NCBI RefSeq assembly: GCF_003058055.1 | Contig: NZ_QBTZ01000001.1 | Span: forward strand, 2,932,001 to 2,996,000 | DNA length: 64,000 bases | Source of the DNA: Acidovorax sp. 107 | GTDB lineage: Bacteria > Pseudomonadota > Gammaproteobacteria > Burkholderiales > Burkholderiaceae_C | Direction: 5' to 3' | Shown: in pieces, positions 7,177-15,114 of the stretch | Layout of the letters: each line of letters opens with the position of its first letter | Position numbering within the stretch: the stretch's first letter is position 1 | Program-made: the position numbers and the translations under genes | The notes under the pieces: generated by a model | The model's input: only the letters and a program-made list of their open reading frames with translations | Told to the model about the DNA's origin: nothing | Database searches by the model: none

Positions 7177-8071
7177 GGCGCAAAACGCGTTGTGCGCCAG
7201 GCCAGGTAGCACGCGCTGCACGCTCCCACAGCACCTCGGCCTGCGCTGCAATGTGCAGCAAGCCGCCCTCTTCATAGTCCACCACCAGCAAGCCTGCCAG
7301 CGGGTGCAATGCGAGGTTGCCCAGGGTGTTGAAGAACTGATTGCCCGGGTAGTCCGGCAAGCTCAGCACCACACCACCCGGTGTATGCGCCACCTGCACA
7401 AAGCCCGGCTCGCCACCCCGGTGCGACACGTCCACGCCTTCACTGTGCCCGGCACCGGGGCGCGGCGCCGAGGCACTGGCAATGAACAGCGTGTCGGCAC
7501 GCTGCACACGCGCGATGGCGGCTTCGTCCAGCTCGGCGCCCAGCCACTGCGTCGGGCCCGGGGCAACCAGCGCTGCGCGCAGGCCGGGCTCGCGAGCCTG
7601 GATGTATTTGGGGCAGTTGCCAAAGCTCTGCACCACCTGCACGCCCAGGCCATCGTCGCCAAACGCCGTCACCCGCCCGTTCATGCGGTTGCGTCGCCGG
7701 GTGTGCGGCTCCAGCCCCAGCACGCCCACAGCAGCGCCGGGCGCCAGGTGTGCAAGCACCGGGTCCTTGGAGTCCGGCGCGGTCGCGATCTGCATGCGCA
7801 GCGCATCGGGGGTGTGCACAAAACCGGGCGGGCCGGCAAGCATGGTGGCCCACGGCTGGCCTTGGTCATCCAGCGCCCCCAGCAGCAAGGTGGGCAGCTT
7901 TTCAAACAGCTCGCGGTGCTGGTCGGGCATGTGGTCGCGCAGCACCATGGCACCCACGGCCGCCATGCGCTCGCGCACACCCACGCGCGCCTGCAGGGCC
8001 TGCTCGCCAGGGTGGAATGCCTCGGGCGGCACCGGCACCGCAACCGATGCAGCGGGTTCGGTGGCTGTCAT
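7070..8071 (-). CDS. Pyridoxamine 5'-phosphate oxidase family flavoprotein
   Basis: A 333-residue protein of the split-barrel FMN-binding superfamily related to pyridoxamine phosphate oxidase. Two barrel halves can be seen: residues about 50-130 (LLLGALDDQGQPWATMLAGPPGF and AVGVLGLEPHTRRRNRMNG) and residues about 200-290 (LFIASASA, GFVQVAHTPGGVVLSLPDYPGN, LAGLLVVDYEEGG). Such proteins are usually flavin-dependent reductases or haem-binding proteins; the substrate is not evident. The ATG overlaps the stop of the upstream GST gene by four bases (ATGA at 8068-8071), so translation is coupled. The 3' end overlaps the convergent DUF4130 gene by 107 bp. Confidence 0.8.
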   Translation of the reverse strand: MTATEPAASVAVPVPPEAFHPGEQALQARVGVRERMAAVGAMVLRDHMPDQHRELFEKLPTLLLGALDDQGQPWATMLAGPPGFVHTPDALRMQIATAPDSKDPVLAHLAPGAAVGVLGLEPHTRRRNRMNGRVTAFGDDGLGVQVVQSFGNCPKYIQAREPGLRAALVAPGPTQWLGAELDEAAIARVQRADTLFIASASAPRPGAGHSEGVDVSHRGGEPGFVQVAHTPGGVVLSLPDYPGNQFFNTLGNLALHPLAGLLVVDYEEGGLLHIAAQAEVLWERAARATWPGAQRVLRLTVLRALWRPQVLPWRWTSPVSAPQFRVMREAALG

Positions 8072-8709
8072 GCCGCCACCTGCTCGGCCGTGGGCAGCTG
8101 GTCGGCCAGCGACGGATAGCCCGGCAACGCCTGCATGCGCGCCACCCAGGCCGCAATGCGCGGGTAGGCCTCCAGCGGCAGCCCCGCCAGATACGCCTGC
8201 GAGGTGTAGCTGACCATGGCCACATCCGCCAGGCTGGGCGCTGCGCCCCCGAGCAACCAGGCCCGCCCCTGCAGTTCGTCCTCCATGAAGGCCAGCAGGC
8301 GCTTGCCGGTGGCCTGCGCGACCTCGTTCATGGCACGGCCCGTCAGCGTCGCAAAACGCGGCCCACCGATGCCCGGCGCCAGAAAGCCCGCCGCCAGGCT
8401 GAACCAGCGCTGCAGCTGCGCCTGCCCCACGGCGTCTTGCGGCAGCCAGGCACTGCCGGGGGCGTAGCGCAGCACCAGGTACACCAGGATGCCATTGCTG
8501 TCGCTCAGCACCTGGCCCGCGTCCACCAGCACGGGCACCTGGCCCAGCGGGTTGAGCGCCAGAAACTCCGCGCGCTGGTGTTCGCCGCGCAGCAGGTTCA
8601 CGTCGATCAGTTCATAGGGCAGCCCGAGCAGGGACAGCATCAGCTCCACGCGATGGCAATGGCCCGAGATGGGCATGCGGTACAGCTGGAGCGGGGTGGT
8701 GGGGAACAT
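8068..8709 (-). CDS. Glutathione S-transferase family protein
   Basis: A 213-residue GST. The N-terminal thioredoxin-like domain is clear: LYRMPISGHCHRVELMLSLL, then LNPLGQVPVLVDAGQVLSDS with the cis-proline VPVL and the Asp-Ser that binds the glutathione gamma-glutamyl group. The helical C-terminal domain includes PSLADVAMVSYTSQAYLAGL. The ATG at 8709 is preferred to an upstream extension that would run into the shared promoter. It is the first gene of a GST-PPOX operon, divergent from a LysR gene 117 bp away, which is probably its regulator. It probably conjugates or reduces electrophiles in the cytoplasm; the substrate is unknown. Confidence 0.87.
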   Translation of the reverse strand: MFPTTPLQLYRMPISGHCHRVELMLSLLGLPYELIDVNLLRGEHQRAEFLALNPLGQVPVLVDAGQVLSDSNGILVYLVLRYAPGSAWLPQDAVGQAQLQRWFSLAAGFLAPGIGGPRFATLTGRAMNEVAQATGKRLLAFMEDELQGRAWLLGGAAPSLADVAMVSYTSQAYLAGLPLEAYPRIAAWVARMQALPGYPSLADQLPTAEQVAA

Positions 8710-8795
8710 GGTGAATCCTCGTCGGTGGGTGAGTGAAAAGATGGCTCGACGATATCTATTGCAATCTGCGATGTGAATAACCAATCACCGCTTTT

Positions 8796-8820
8796 CATAA
8801 TTGCGGCATGCGCAATAATG
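8796..8820. promoter_or_regulatory. LysR-type operator in the GST/LysR divergent promoter
   Basis: Arms CATAATTGCG (8796-8805) and CGCAATAATG (8811-8820) are inverted copies with one mismatch around a 5-base centre. The inner part contains the T-N11-A spacing expected of LysR-type binding sites. It sits in the 117-bp gap between the GST gene and the LysR gene, just before the LysR start, fitting autorepression plus activation of the GST operon. Confidence 0.55.
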
Positions 8821-8826
8821 GGCCGC

Positions 8827-9765
8827 ATGGACTATCTCGACACCCTGCGCTGTTTTGTGACCGTGGCCGATGCGGGCGGCTTTGCCGTGGCGGGCCGGCG
8901 GCTGGGCTGCTCGGCCACGGCCGTCACGCGCGCCATCGCAGCGCTGGAGGCACGGCTGGGTGTGCTGCTGTTCCAGCGCAGCACGCGCATGGTGAGGCTG
9001 ACCGAGGCGGGCGAGCGCTTCTTGCAAGACTGCCGCCCCATCCTGAACGACCTGCACGAGGCCGAGCAGGCCGCCAGCGGTGCACAGGCCGAGGCCCAGG
9101 GCCTGCTGTCCGTCACCGCCCCGCAAATGTTCGGCATCCAGCATGTGGCGCCCATCGTGCAGGGCTTCTTGCAGGCCCAGCCGCGCGTGCAAGTGCGCAC
9201 GCTGTTCGTCAACCGGCTGGTGCATTTGCTCGATGAAGGCATGGACGTGGCCATCCGCATCGCGCCCCTGCCCGACTCGGGCCTCACTGCAGTGCAGGTG
9301 GGCGCGCTGCGCCGCCTGGTGGTGGCATCACCCGCGTACCTGGCGCAACACGGCAGGCCACGCCACCCTGCAGACCTGAGCAACCACCGCGCCATCGGCT
9401 TTGCCTTTGATGCACGCACGCCAGCGCCCTGGAAGTTTCGCGATGGCGCCACCGGCCAGCCGCAGTTCACCTGGATCAGCAACAGCAACGAGGTGGACAT
9501 TGCCGCCGCAGAGGCGGGCATTGGCCTGACCCGTTGCCTGGCCTACCAGGCCGCAGCGAGCCTGCGCGCGGGGCGGCTGCGCATCGTGCTGGCCGAGCAC
9601 GAACTGCCCCCCGTGCCCGTGCACATCGTGTACCCCGCAGGGCGGCGGGCCCCGGCCAAGGTGCGCGCGTTTGTGGAATGGGCGCGCGAGCGCCTGACCA
9701 AGGAGCCGGTGCTGAACGGGCGCGGCCTGGGGCGCGGTAACGCCTTGTTGCCAATGACTTCGTAA
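8827..9765 (+). CDS. LysR-family regulator, divergent from the GST/PPOX operon
   Basis: A 312-residue LysR regulator of the CrgA/AaeR-like subgroup. The helix-turn-helix is at residues 4-60 (DTLRCFVTVADAGGFAVAGRRLGCSATAVTRAIAALE), followed by LGVLLFQRSTRMVRLTEAGE. The effector domain has the usual SPAYLAQHGRPRHPADLSNH segment near residue 185. The ATG at 8827 gives the canonical MDYLDTLRCF start; an alternative ATG nine bases upstream lies within the palindrome. The arrangement implies control of the GST-PPOX operon and of itself. Confidence 0.87.
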   Translation: MDYLDTLRCFVTVADAGGFAVAGRRLGCSATAVTRAIAALEARLGVLLFQRSTRMVRLTEAGERFLQDCRPILNDLHEAEQAASGAQAEAQGLLSVTAPQMFGIQHVAPIVQGFLQAQPRVQVRTLFVNRLVHLLDEGMDVAIRIAPLPDSGLTAVQVGALRRLVVASPAYLAQHGRPRHPADLSNHRAIGFAFDARTPAPWKFRDGATGQPQFTWISNSNEVDIAAAEAGIGLTRCLAYQAAASLRAGRLRIVLAEHELPPVPVHIVYPAGRRAPAKVRAFVEWARERLTKEPVLNGRGLGRGNALLPMTS

Positions 9766-9850
9766 CCTGTCATCGCGCCGCCGGCGAGGGCCGTTGCATA
9801 GCTAAGTCCGACGCTGTGTCGGGCGGTTATCCGATCTGAAAGGATTTCTC

Positions 9851-10180
9851 ATGAACAAGCTCCTCGCTGCCCTGCTCGCTGGTTTCTTTGTGACCGCCTC
9901 GTTTGCCCAAGCCCCTGCGGCCCCCGCAACGCCAGCAACTCCCGCGAAGGCCGCGGCGCCTGCGACCCCTGCCACATCGGCCATGCCCGCCACCCCAGCC
10001 ACTCCCGCAATGCCCGCCACTCCGGCGGCCAAAGCCGAAGCCAAGCCCGCAGTGATGCCCGCCGCTGCCCCCGCGTCGGCCCCTGCCGAAAAGAAGGCAG
10101 AGAAGAAGGCGAAGGCCAAGAAGACCAAGGCAGCGGCAGAGAAAAAAGCCGACGCCGCCAAGCCTGAAGCAGCCAAGTAA
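9851..10180 (+). CDS. Exported Ala/Pro-rich, Lys-tailed low-complexity protein
   Basis: A 109-residue protein with a signal peptide (MNKLLAALLAGFFVTASFAQ). The mature part starts with degenerate PATPATPA-type repeats and ends in a Lys/Ala-rich helix (EKKAEKKAKAKKTKAAAEKK) that looks like a histone H1-type tail. The pattern resembles small exported Ala/Pro/Lys-rich proteins common in this family, for which no function is proven. The basic tail could bind nucleic acid, lipopolysaccharide or peptidoglycan. It has a good AAAGGA ribosome-binding site and its own bidirectional terminator directly downstream, so it is probably well expressed. Confidence 0.7.
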   Translation: MNKLLAALLAGFFVTASFAQAPAAPATPATPAKAAAPATPATSAMPATPATPAMPATPAAKAEAKPAVMPAAAPASAPAEKKAEKKAKAKKTKAAAEKKADAAKPEAAK

Positions 10181-10200
10181 TTCACGACGCTGTACCCCAC

Positions 10201-10227
10201 AAAAAAGCCCGCAATGCGGGCTTTTTT
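10201..10227. terminator. Bidirectional rho-independent terminator
   Basis: AAAAAAGCCCGC, a 2-4 base loop and GCGGGCTTTTTT form a GC-rich stem flanked by A and T tracts. It lies between the convergent Ala/Pro-rich gene (ends 10180) and slyD (ends 10317), so it can stop transcription from both sides. Confidence 0.9.
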
Positions 10228-10316
10228 GTGCCAGGGCATCCACCGCTGCACGCGGGGCAGCAACCTGAACTTCCAAGGTCTGCATGCGTCGCCAGCCTCA
10301 GGCTGGCGAGCAGCCA

Positions 10317-10793
10317 TCAATGGTGGTGGCCGTGCGCACCGTGCACATGGCGGTGCGCAATTTCTTCGGCGCTGGCGGCGCGCACTTCGGTCACCTTGCA
10401 GCTGAAGGTCAGCGCCTGGCCTGCCAGCGGGTGGTTGCCGTCCAGGTGCACTTCGGGGCCCTTGATCTTGACCACGTTGAACACGGCGGGCTGGCCGTCG
10501 TCGCCCACGCCTTGCAGCTGACCGCCGACCTTCACGCCGGGCGGGAACTCGCTTTTGGGGATGGTGCGCACCAGGCTTTCATCGCGCGCGCCAAAGGCGT
10601 CTTCCACCGCCAGCTGCAGCGTGGTGCTGAAGCCCACGGCCTGGCCGTCGAGTGCAGCCTCGACCTTGGGGAAGATGTTCTCGTAGCCGCCGTGCAGGTA
10701 CGACAGGTGGCCCGCATCCAGCGGCTTGCCCTGGGGCGTGGTGACCTTGTAGGTGATGGTGACGGCGGAGTCTTTGGTGATGGTGGTGGCCAT
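10317..10793 (-). CDS. slyD: FKBP-type peptidyl-prolyl cis-trans isomerase SlyD
   Basis: A 158-residue SlyD-like isomerase and chaperone. The FKBP part is split by the insert-in-flap domain: TYKVTTPQGKPLDAG at the start, YLHGGYENIFPKVEAALDGQ with the catalytic-site aromatic residues, then the IF domain (residues 70-125) and NHPLAGQALTFSCKVTEVR. The tail ends in HRHVHGAHGHHH, a short metal-binding histidine cluster that binds nickel in SlyD proteins. Cytoplasmic; roles in folding and in nickel delivery to hydrogenase are known in E. coli. No hydrogenase genes are in the window. Confidence 0.93.
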   Translation of the reverse strand: MATTITKDSAVTITYKVTTPQGKPLDAGHLSYLHGGYENIFPKVEAALDGQAVGFSTTLQLAVEDAFGARDESLVRTIPKSEFPPGVKVGGQLQGVGDDGQPAVFNVVKIKGPEVHLDGNHPLAGQALTFSCKVTEVRAASAEEIAHRHVHGAHGHHH

Positions 10794-10945
10794 AGGGGTC
10801 TTGCACTTTCTGCGCGGTGAAGAATCAGCGCGAGACGGATAGGGCTGTGCCGCCAGCCGCCGCGCGGGTCAGAACGAAACCCCGGATTGTCCACGAGGCG
10901 CCCGGTGGCATACCGTGCGCCCCGTTCCGGGCTGGGTGAGCAGCC

Positions 10946-12025
10946 CTATGCGCCCACCGGGGCATCAGCCGGGCGCTCTTCCTCCGTCTGGCCGGGGTAG
11001 CGCGCAAAACGCCGCGCCTCGGTGCCGTGCACCGGGTCCTGGTCGGGCCAGGGCCAGCCGCCAAACTGGGTGCGGCGGTAGTCGTTCATGGCCTGCATGA
11101 TCTCGGCCTGCGTGTTCATCACAAACGGGCCGTACTGCGCCACGGGCTCGGCGATGGGCTGGCCTTGCAGCAGTAGGCATTCCAGCGGCGTAGCGCCGGT
11201 GTTGGTCAGCAGCCAGTCCTGGCCGGCCACCAGCTCCAGCGCGGCGTGCTGGCCCACGTCCTGCGGGCCCACGCGCAGGCTGTCGCCCACGAAGAAGTAC
11301 AGCATGCGGCGCGTGCCCTGGCCGCGCGCGGCGGGCAGCGTCCACTGCGCGCCGGGGTCCATGCGCAGCGTCCAGATGGCCACATCGCCCTCGGGCTGCG
11401 AAGCCCAGGACTCGGGCGGCGGCGACAGAGGCGCGGGCGCGCCGGGCAAGGCACCCGCCACCACCGTCACCGTGGTGGCGCGGCCTGCGTCGTCGTTGTG
11501 CACCAGGCGCGGAATGCGCTCGTTCCACAGCATGGTGAAGTGGGGCTCCACCATCTTGTTCTTCGCGGGCAGGTTCAGCCAGATCTGGAACAGCTCCAGC
11601 GGGTTGGGCTCGTTGGCGTTGAGCAGCGGGAACATCTCCGAATGCACGATGCCCTTGCCCGCCGTGACCCACTGCACATCGCCCCCGCCAAAGCGCGCGG
11701 CGGCGCCCAGCGAGTCGGAATGATCAATAAGGCCCTTGCGCACCAGGGTGACGGTTTCAAAGCCCCGGTGCGGGTGGCCCGGAAAGCCAGGCACGGTGTC
11801 GCCGTGGTACATGCTCCAGCCGTCCTTGCGGCTGAAGTCGCTGCCGATCTGGCGGCCCTCCAGCGACACAGCCGGCGCAAACGCGCCGTTGCCTGCAGGG
11901 TAGGCGTCGTCATGGTGGGCGCAGAACAGGAACGGGTCCATCGTGGGCCACAGCGGACCCAGCGCCTGGGCCTGCACGACGGGCAGGCTGGCGGCCGACG
12001 AAGACACGGTGGGGGAGGACGACAT
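10946..12025 (-). CDS. Pirin family protein
   Basis: A 359-residue pirin. The first cupin has the metal-binding signature GHPHRGFETVT near residue 82 and the downstream QWVTAGKGIVHSEM. The second cupin covers residues about 210-320 and ends in PIAEPVAQYGPFVMNT, which is a pirin hallmark. Start ATG at 12025 has AAGGAG upstream (GGAGCCTTTG on the reverse strand). The protein is longer than many bacterial pirins because of linkers around residue 200. Pirins can be quercetinases or redox sensors; which applies here cannot be told. It stands alone. Confidence 0.88.
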   Translation of the reverse strand: MSSSPTVSSSAASLPVVQAQALGPLWPTMDPFLFCAHHDDAYPAGNGAFAPAVSLEGRQIGSDFSRKDGWSMYHGDTVPGFPGHPHRGFETVTLVRKGLIDHSDSLGAAARFGGGDVQWVTAGKGIVHSEMFPLLNANEPNPLELFQIWLNLPAKNKMVEPHFTMLWNERIPRLVHNDDAGRATTVTVVAGALPGAPAPLSPPPESWASQPEGDVAIWTLRMDPGAQWTLPAARGQGTRRMLYFFVGDSLRVGPQDVGQHAALELVAGQDWLLTNTGATPLECLLLQGQPIAEPVAQYGPFVMNTQAEIMQAMNDYRRTQFGGWPWPDQDPVHGTEARRFARYPGQTEEERPADAPVGA

Positions 12026-12180
12026 CAAAGGCTCCTTGGGTTTGCGCCACCGGCTATCGGGCAGCACGCCTGCCAAAGATAAGGCCAGGGGCCGCTTTCA
12101 GAAGTGCGGCGGGTGGAACAGTGCGGTGCGCTGGGCAGGACGGTGGTGGAAGTCCGGCCTGCGGGCGGCGCGCCCCATTT

Positions 12181-12244
12181 TTGATTAAAACCGCCTCTTG
12201 CGCTTGTATTCATTACTAATTTTGCTACACAAAATATAGCAATT
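12181..12244 (+). repeat. Dispersed intergenic repeat, degenerate copy G
   Basis: This AT-rich stretch between the pirin start and the RNB-nuclease stop keeps the spaced features of the family: TTGATTAAAACCGCC, then TTGCGCTTGTATTCATT, then AAAATATAGCAATT. It matches the other copies less well, so membership is tentative. The rest of the 276-bp gap (12026-12301) shows no gene. Confidence 0.4.
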
Positions 12245-12301
12245 CAGTCCGCCGGGCTCATCGCGACAGGGACCGACCGGCCCCGATACCCCGCTCGCGC
12301 A

Positions 12302-13774
12302 TCACTGCGCTTGCTCGAAATCGATGAACCCACGTTCCACATTGGTACTGACCAGCTTCACGCGGATCTTGGTCCCGACGTCAAGGTTGAACTCGCCGGA
12401 CACCAGCAGCCCCTCGGCCGGTGGCGAGAATATGCGCACCCAGGTCGCATTGGCGGTGCGGCCAGTGACGATGGCGTCAAACCTCTGGCCGATCAGCCCT
12501 TGCATGAACAACGCTGCCTCGGACTTTCGCACGCTGCGTTCCACCTTTTGCGCCGCGTCTTCCTGGCGCGTGCAGTGCTCGGCCAGCAGGGCCAGTTCGG
12601 ACACCCCGTAGGGCGGGCGCTCGCCCGCCAGCAGCGCCTTGACCATGCGCAGGCTGATCAGGTCGGGGTAACGCCGGTTGGGCGCGGTGGAATGGGTGTA
12701 GTCGCGCACCGCCAGGCCGAAGTGCCCGATGGGCTCGCCCCGCGTGTGCTCCACCACGTACTCGCCTGACCCCATCAGCTTCACGATGACCAGCGACAGG
12801 TCCGGAAACCGCACCGGATCAGCCTGGCGCTGGCGTGCCAGAAAGCCCTCCAGCGCGCGCGAGTCGGGTTGCTTGGGCAGTGTCTCGCCGTATTTGCTGG
12901 CCACTTCGACGATGCGCAGCCAGCGCTCGGGCGACCGCACCACCCGCCGCAGTGCACTGCTGCCGTGCTGCGCCAGAAACTGTGCGGTGCAGGTGTTCGT
13001 AGCGATCATGAACTCTTCGATGAGCTGGCGCGCCCGGTTCTGCACCTGCTGACGAATGTCCACCACGCGGTCCCCGTCAAACACGGCGCGCGGCTGAAAG
13101 GTCTCCAGGTCCAGCGAGCCCTGCTGGCGTCGCCGCGCGCGCATGCGCTGCGCCACGGTGTCCTGGATGCGCAGCTGCTCGTCCATGCCGGGCACCGCGC
13201 GCGCGGCTGCGGGCAGGTCGTCTTCGCCGTCGATCCACGCGGCCACTGCATCGTAGGCGAGCTTGGCGTGGTTGCGCACCCACGCACGGTGCACGGTGGA
13301 ATGGGTGACGGCGCCTTCGGTATCCACCACCATTTCCGTCACGATGGCCAGGCGCTCCTGGCCCGGGTTCAGCGAGGTGAGGTCGGTGGAAAGCTGTTCG
13401 GGCAGCATCGCAAACACCCGCGCCGAGGTATAGACCGATGTGGTGTTGGTGTGCGCGTGCTGGTCGATGGCGGAGTTCTTCTTGACCAGGGCGTCCACAT
13501 CGGCCACGGCCACAAAAATCTTCACGACGCCATTGCTCAGCGGTCCACACGCAGTGAGCTGGTCCAGGTCGAGCGAGTCGTCGTTGTCGATCGAGCACCA
13601 GGGCAGCGCCGTCAGGTCGCGAATGCGCGGGTCATCGTCGTGGCTGGCAGCGCCGATGGTCTGCAGCTGCTGCAGGGCGCGCTGCGGAAACTCGGGCTCC
13701 AGGCCGCGCTCCTTCATGGCATCGGTGGCAATGCGCACCAGATCGCTGCGGTGAAAGTAGTGTTCTTTGTTCAT
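12302..13774 (-). CDS. RNB-domain ribonuclease (RNase II/R family, short form)
   Basis: A 490-residue protein with a complete RNB catalytic domain. The acidic metal cluster is in PWCSIDNDDSLDLDQL (Asp63, Asp65, Asp66, Asp69, Asp71), followed by VAVADVDALV, HTNTTSVYT and FAMLPEQLSTDLTSLNPGQ. Later motifs include YTHSTAPNRRYPDLISLR and RMVKALL. A C-terminal S1-like segment is at residues about 420-485. It lacks the N-terminal cold-shock domains of RNase R, so it is a compact form. Predicted 3'-5' exoribonuclease in the cytoplasm. The ATG at 13774 is the only sensible start for the MNKEHYFHRSDL beginning. The MFS gene upstream ends 26 bp away. Confidence 0.87.
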   Translation of the reverse strand: MNKEHYFHRSDLVRIATDAMKERGLEPEFPQRALQQLQTIGAASHDDDPRIRDLTALPWCSIDNDDSLDLDQLTACGPLSNGVVKIFVAVADVDALVKKNSAIDQHAHTNTTSVYTSARVFAMLPEQLSTDLTSLNPGQERLAIVTEMVVDTEGAVTHSTVHRAWVRNHAKLAYDAVAAWIDGEDDLPAAARAVPGMDEQLRIQDTVAQRMRARRRQQGSLDLETFQPRAVFDGDRVVDIRQQVQNRARQLIEEFMIATNTCTAQFLAQHGSSALRRVVRSPERWLRIVEVASKYGETLPKQPDSRALEGFLARQRQADPVRFPDLSLVIVKLMGSGEYVVEHTRGEPIGHFGLAVRDYTHSTAPNRRYPDLISLRMVKALLAGERPPYGVSELALLAEHCTRQEDAAQKVERSVRKSEAALFMQGLIGQRFDAIVTGRTANATWVRIFSPPAEGLLVSGEFNLDVGTKIRVKLVSTNVERGFIDFEQAQ

Positions 13775-13800
13775 GGCTCCAATGTACGTCTGCGATGCCA

Positions 13801-15021
13801 CTAGCGCCGCCCGACTGCGGCGGGCTGCAGCACCGCAAACACCACCATGGCGGCCAGGGACAGCAGGGCGGCCAACCCGAAAGCCAGCCTTGGTGCAACC
13901 GCCCACAGGGCACCCGCCACCAGGGACGCGGGCAGGTACAGGCCGCCCGTCACAAAGTTGTAGACGCCCACGGCGGTGGCGCGGCGCTCGGGCTCCAGGT
14001 CGGCGATGAAGGCCTTGCTCTGCGACTCCTCAATGGCATAGAACACACCATAAAGGCAAAAAATGCCCACCATCTCGGGGCGACTGCCCGCCAGCACCAG
14101 CCACACATTGAGGGCCGCATACAGCGCATAACCCAGCACCACGATGCGGCTGCGCCCGACGTGGTCGCCAAGTCGGCCTACCAGCGGTGCAGCCACCACA
14201 CAGGTGGCATTGAACAGTGCGTACAGCAGCACGACCTCGGTCAGCCCGAACCCCACGTCGTGCGCCTTGACCATGAGAAAGCCAAGGCTGAAATACGCCA
14301 GCGCAAATACCCCGGCCGGCAGCAGGAACCGCTTGAACCCCGGGCTGAGCTGTTGCCAGTTCTCGCGAACACTCTCGCGCGCATGGGGCGCAGCGCGCTG
14401 GTCTGGAATGCGCGAGAGCACCATCACGCTGGCCACGGCCGGCACAAAGGCCACCAGGAAGAGCGTGCTGTAGGTGCTGGCCGATTCGCCCAGCCACTTG
14501 AGCAGCCCATAAGCCACCAGCGGACCCAGCACGGCACCCGATTTGTCCAGCGCCTTGTGCACGCCAAAGGCATAGCCCCGCGACTCCTTGCCGGCGATGG
14601 ATGACAGCCAGGCATCGCGCGGCGGGCCCCGAAAGCCCTTGCCCAGCCGCTCAATCACGCGAAAGACCGAGAGCCCCACGATGGACGATGACACCAGCAG
14701 GATCAGCTTGGCCAGTGTCGAGAATGCGTAGCCCGCGGTGGCAAACCCTTTGCGCCGGCCGCTGCGGTCGGACAGCCACCCCGCCAGGTAGTTGAGGGAC
14801 GACGCCGAAAAATCCGCCAGCCCCTCGATCAGCCCCAGCAGCGCGGCGGATGCGCCGGCCACGGTGGTGAAGAACACCGCAAACACCGAGAAGATCATCT
14901 CGGAGCTCAGGTCCGTGAGAAAACTCACCAGCCCGAGCTTGAGCACATCCGGGTGGAGCCTGGAACCGGGGACATCCGCGCTGGCCGGTGATGCAGGGAT
15001 GTCGTCAGGGGTCAAGCTCAT
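13801..15021 (-). CDS. MFS transporter
   Basis: A 406-residue major facilitator with about 12 hydrophobic segments. The loop 2-3 motif is present as GWLSDRSGRRKG near residue 82, and LGKGFRGPPRDAW follows near residue 128. The start (LGLVSFLTDLSSEMIFSVFAVFF) matches MFS proteins annotated as multidrug or metabolite carriers of the YqgE/bacillibactin-exporter-like type. Inner membrane; substrate unknown. It lies 93 bp after the DHA2 exporter gene and 26 bp before the RNB nuclease, all in one direction. Confidence 0.85.
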   Translation of the reverse strand: MSLTPDDIPASPASADVPGSRLHPDVLKLGLVSFLTDLSSEMIFSVFAVFFTTVAGASAALLGLIEGLADFSASSLNYLAGWLSDRSGRRKGFATAGYAFSTLAKLILLVSSSIVGLSVFRVIERLGKGFRGPPRDAWLSSIAGKESRGYAFGVHKALDKSGAVLGPLVAYGLLKWLGESASTYSTLFLVAFVPAVASVMVLSRIPDQRAAPHARESVRENWQQLSPGFKRFLLPAGVFALAYFSLGFLMVKAHDVGFGLTEVVLLYALFNATCVVAAPLVGRLGDHVGRSRIVVLGYALYAALNVWLVLAGSRPEMVGIFCLYGVFYAIEESQSKAFIADLEPERRATAVGVYNFVTGGLYLPASLVAGALWAVAPRLAFGLAALLSLAAMVVFAVLQPAAVGRR

Positions 15022-15114
15022 GGCGTGCTTTCTGGGTCCGGTACGGCCTGATTGTGGGGCACACGCCGCCCGCGTCGGCCCTGGAGACCTGGCCCGATGG
15101 GCGCGGGCTCCGTC

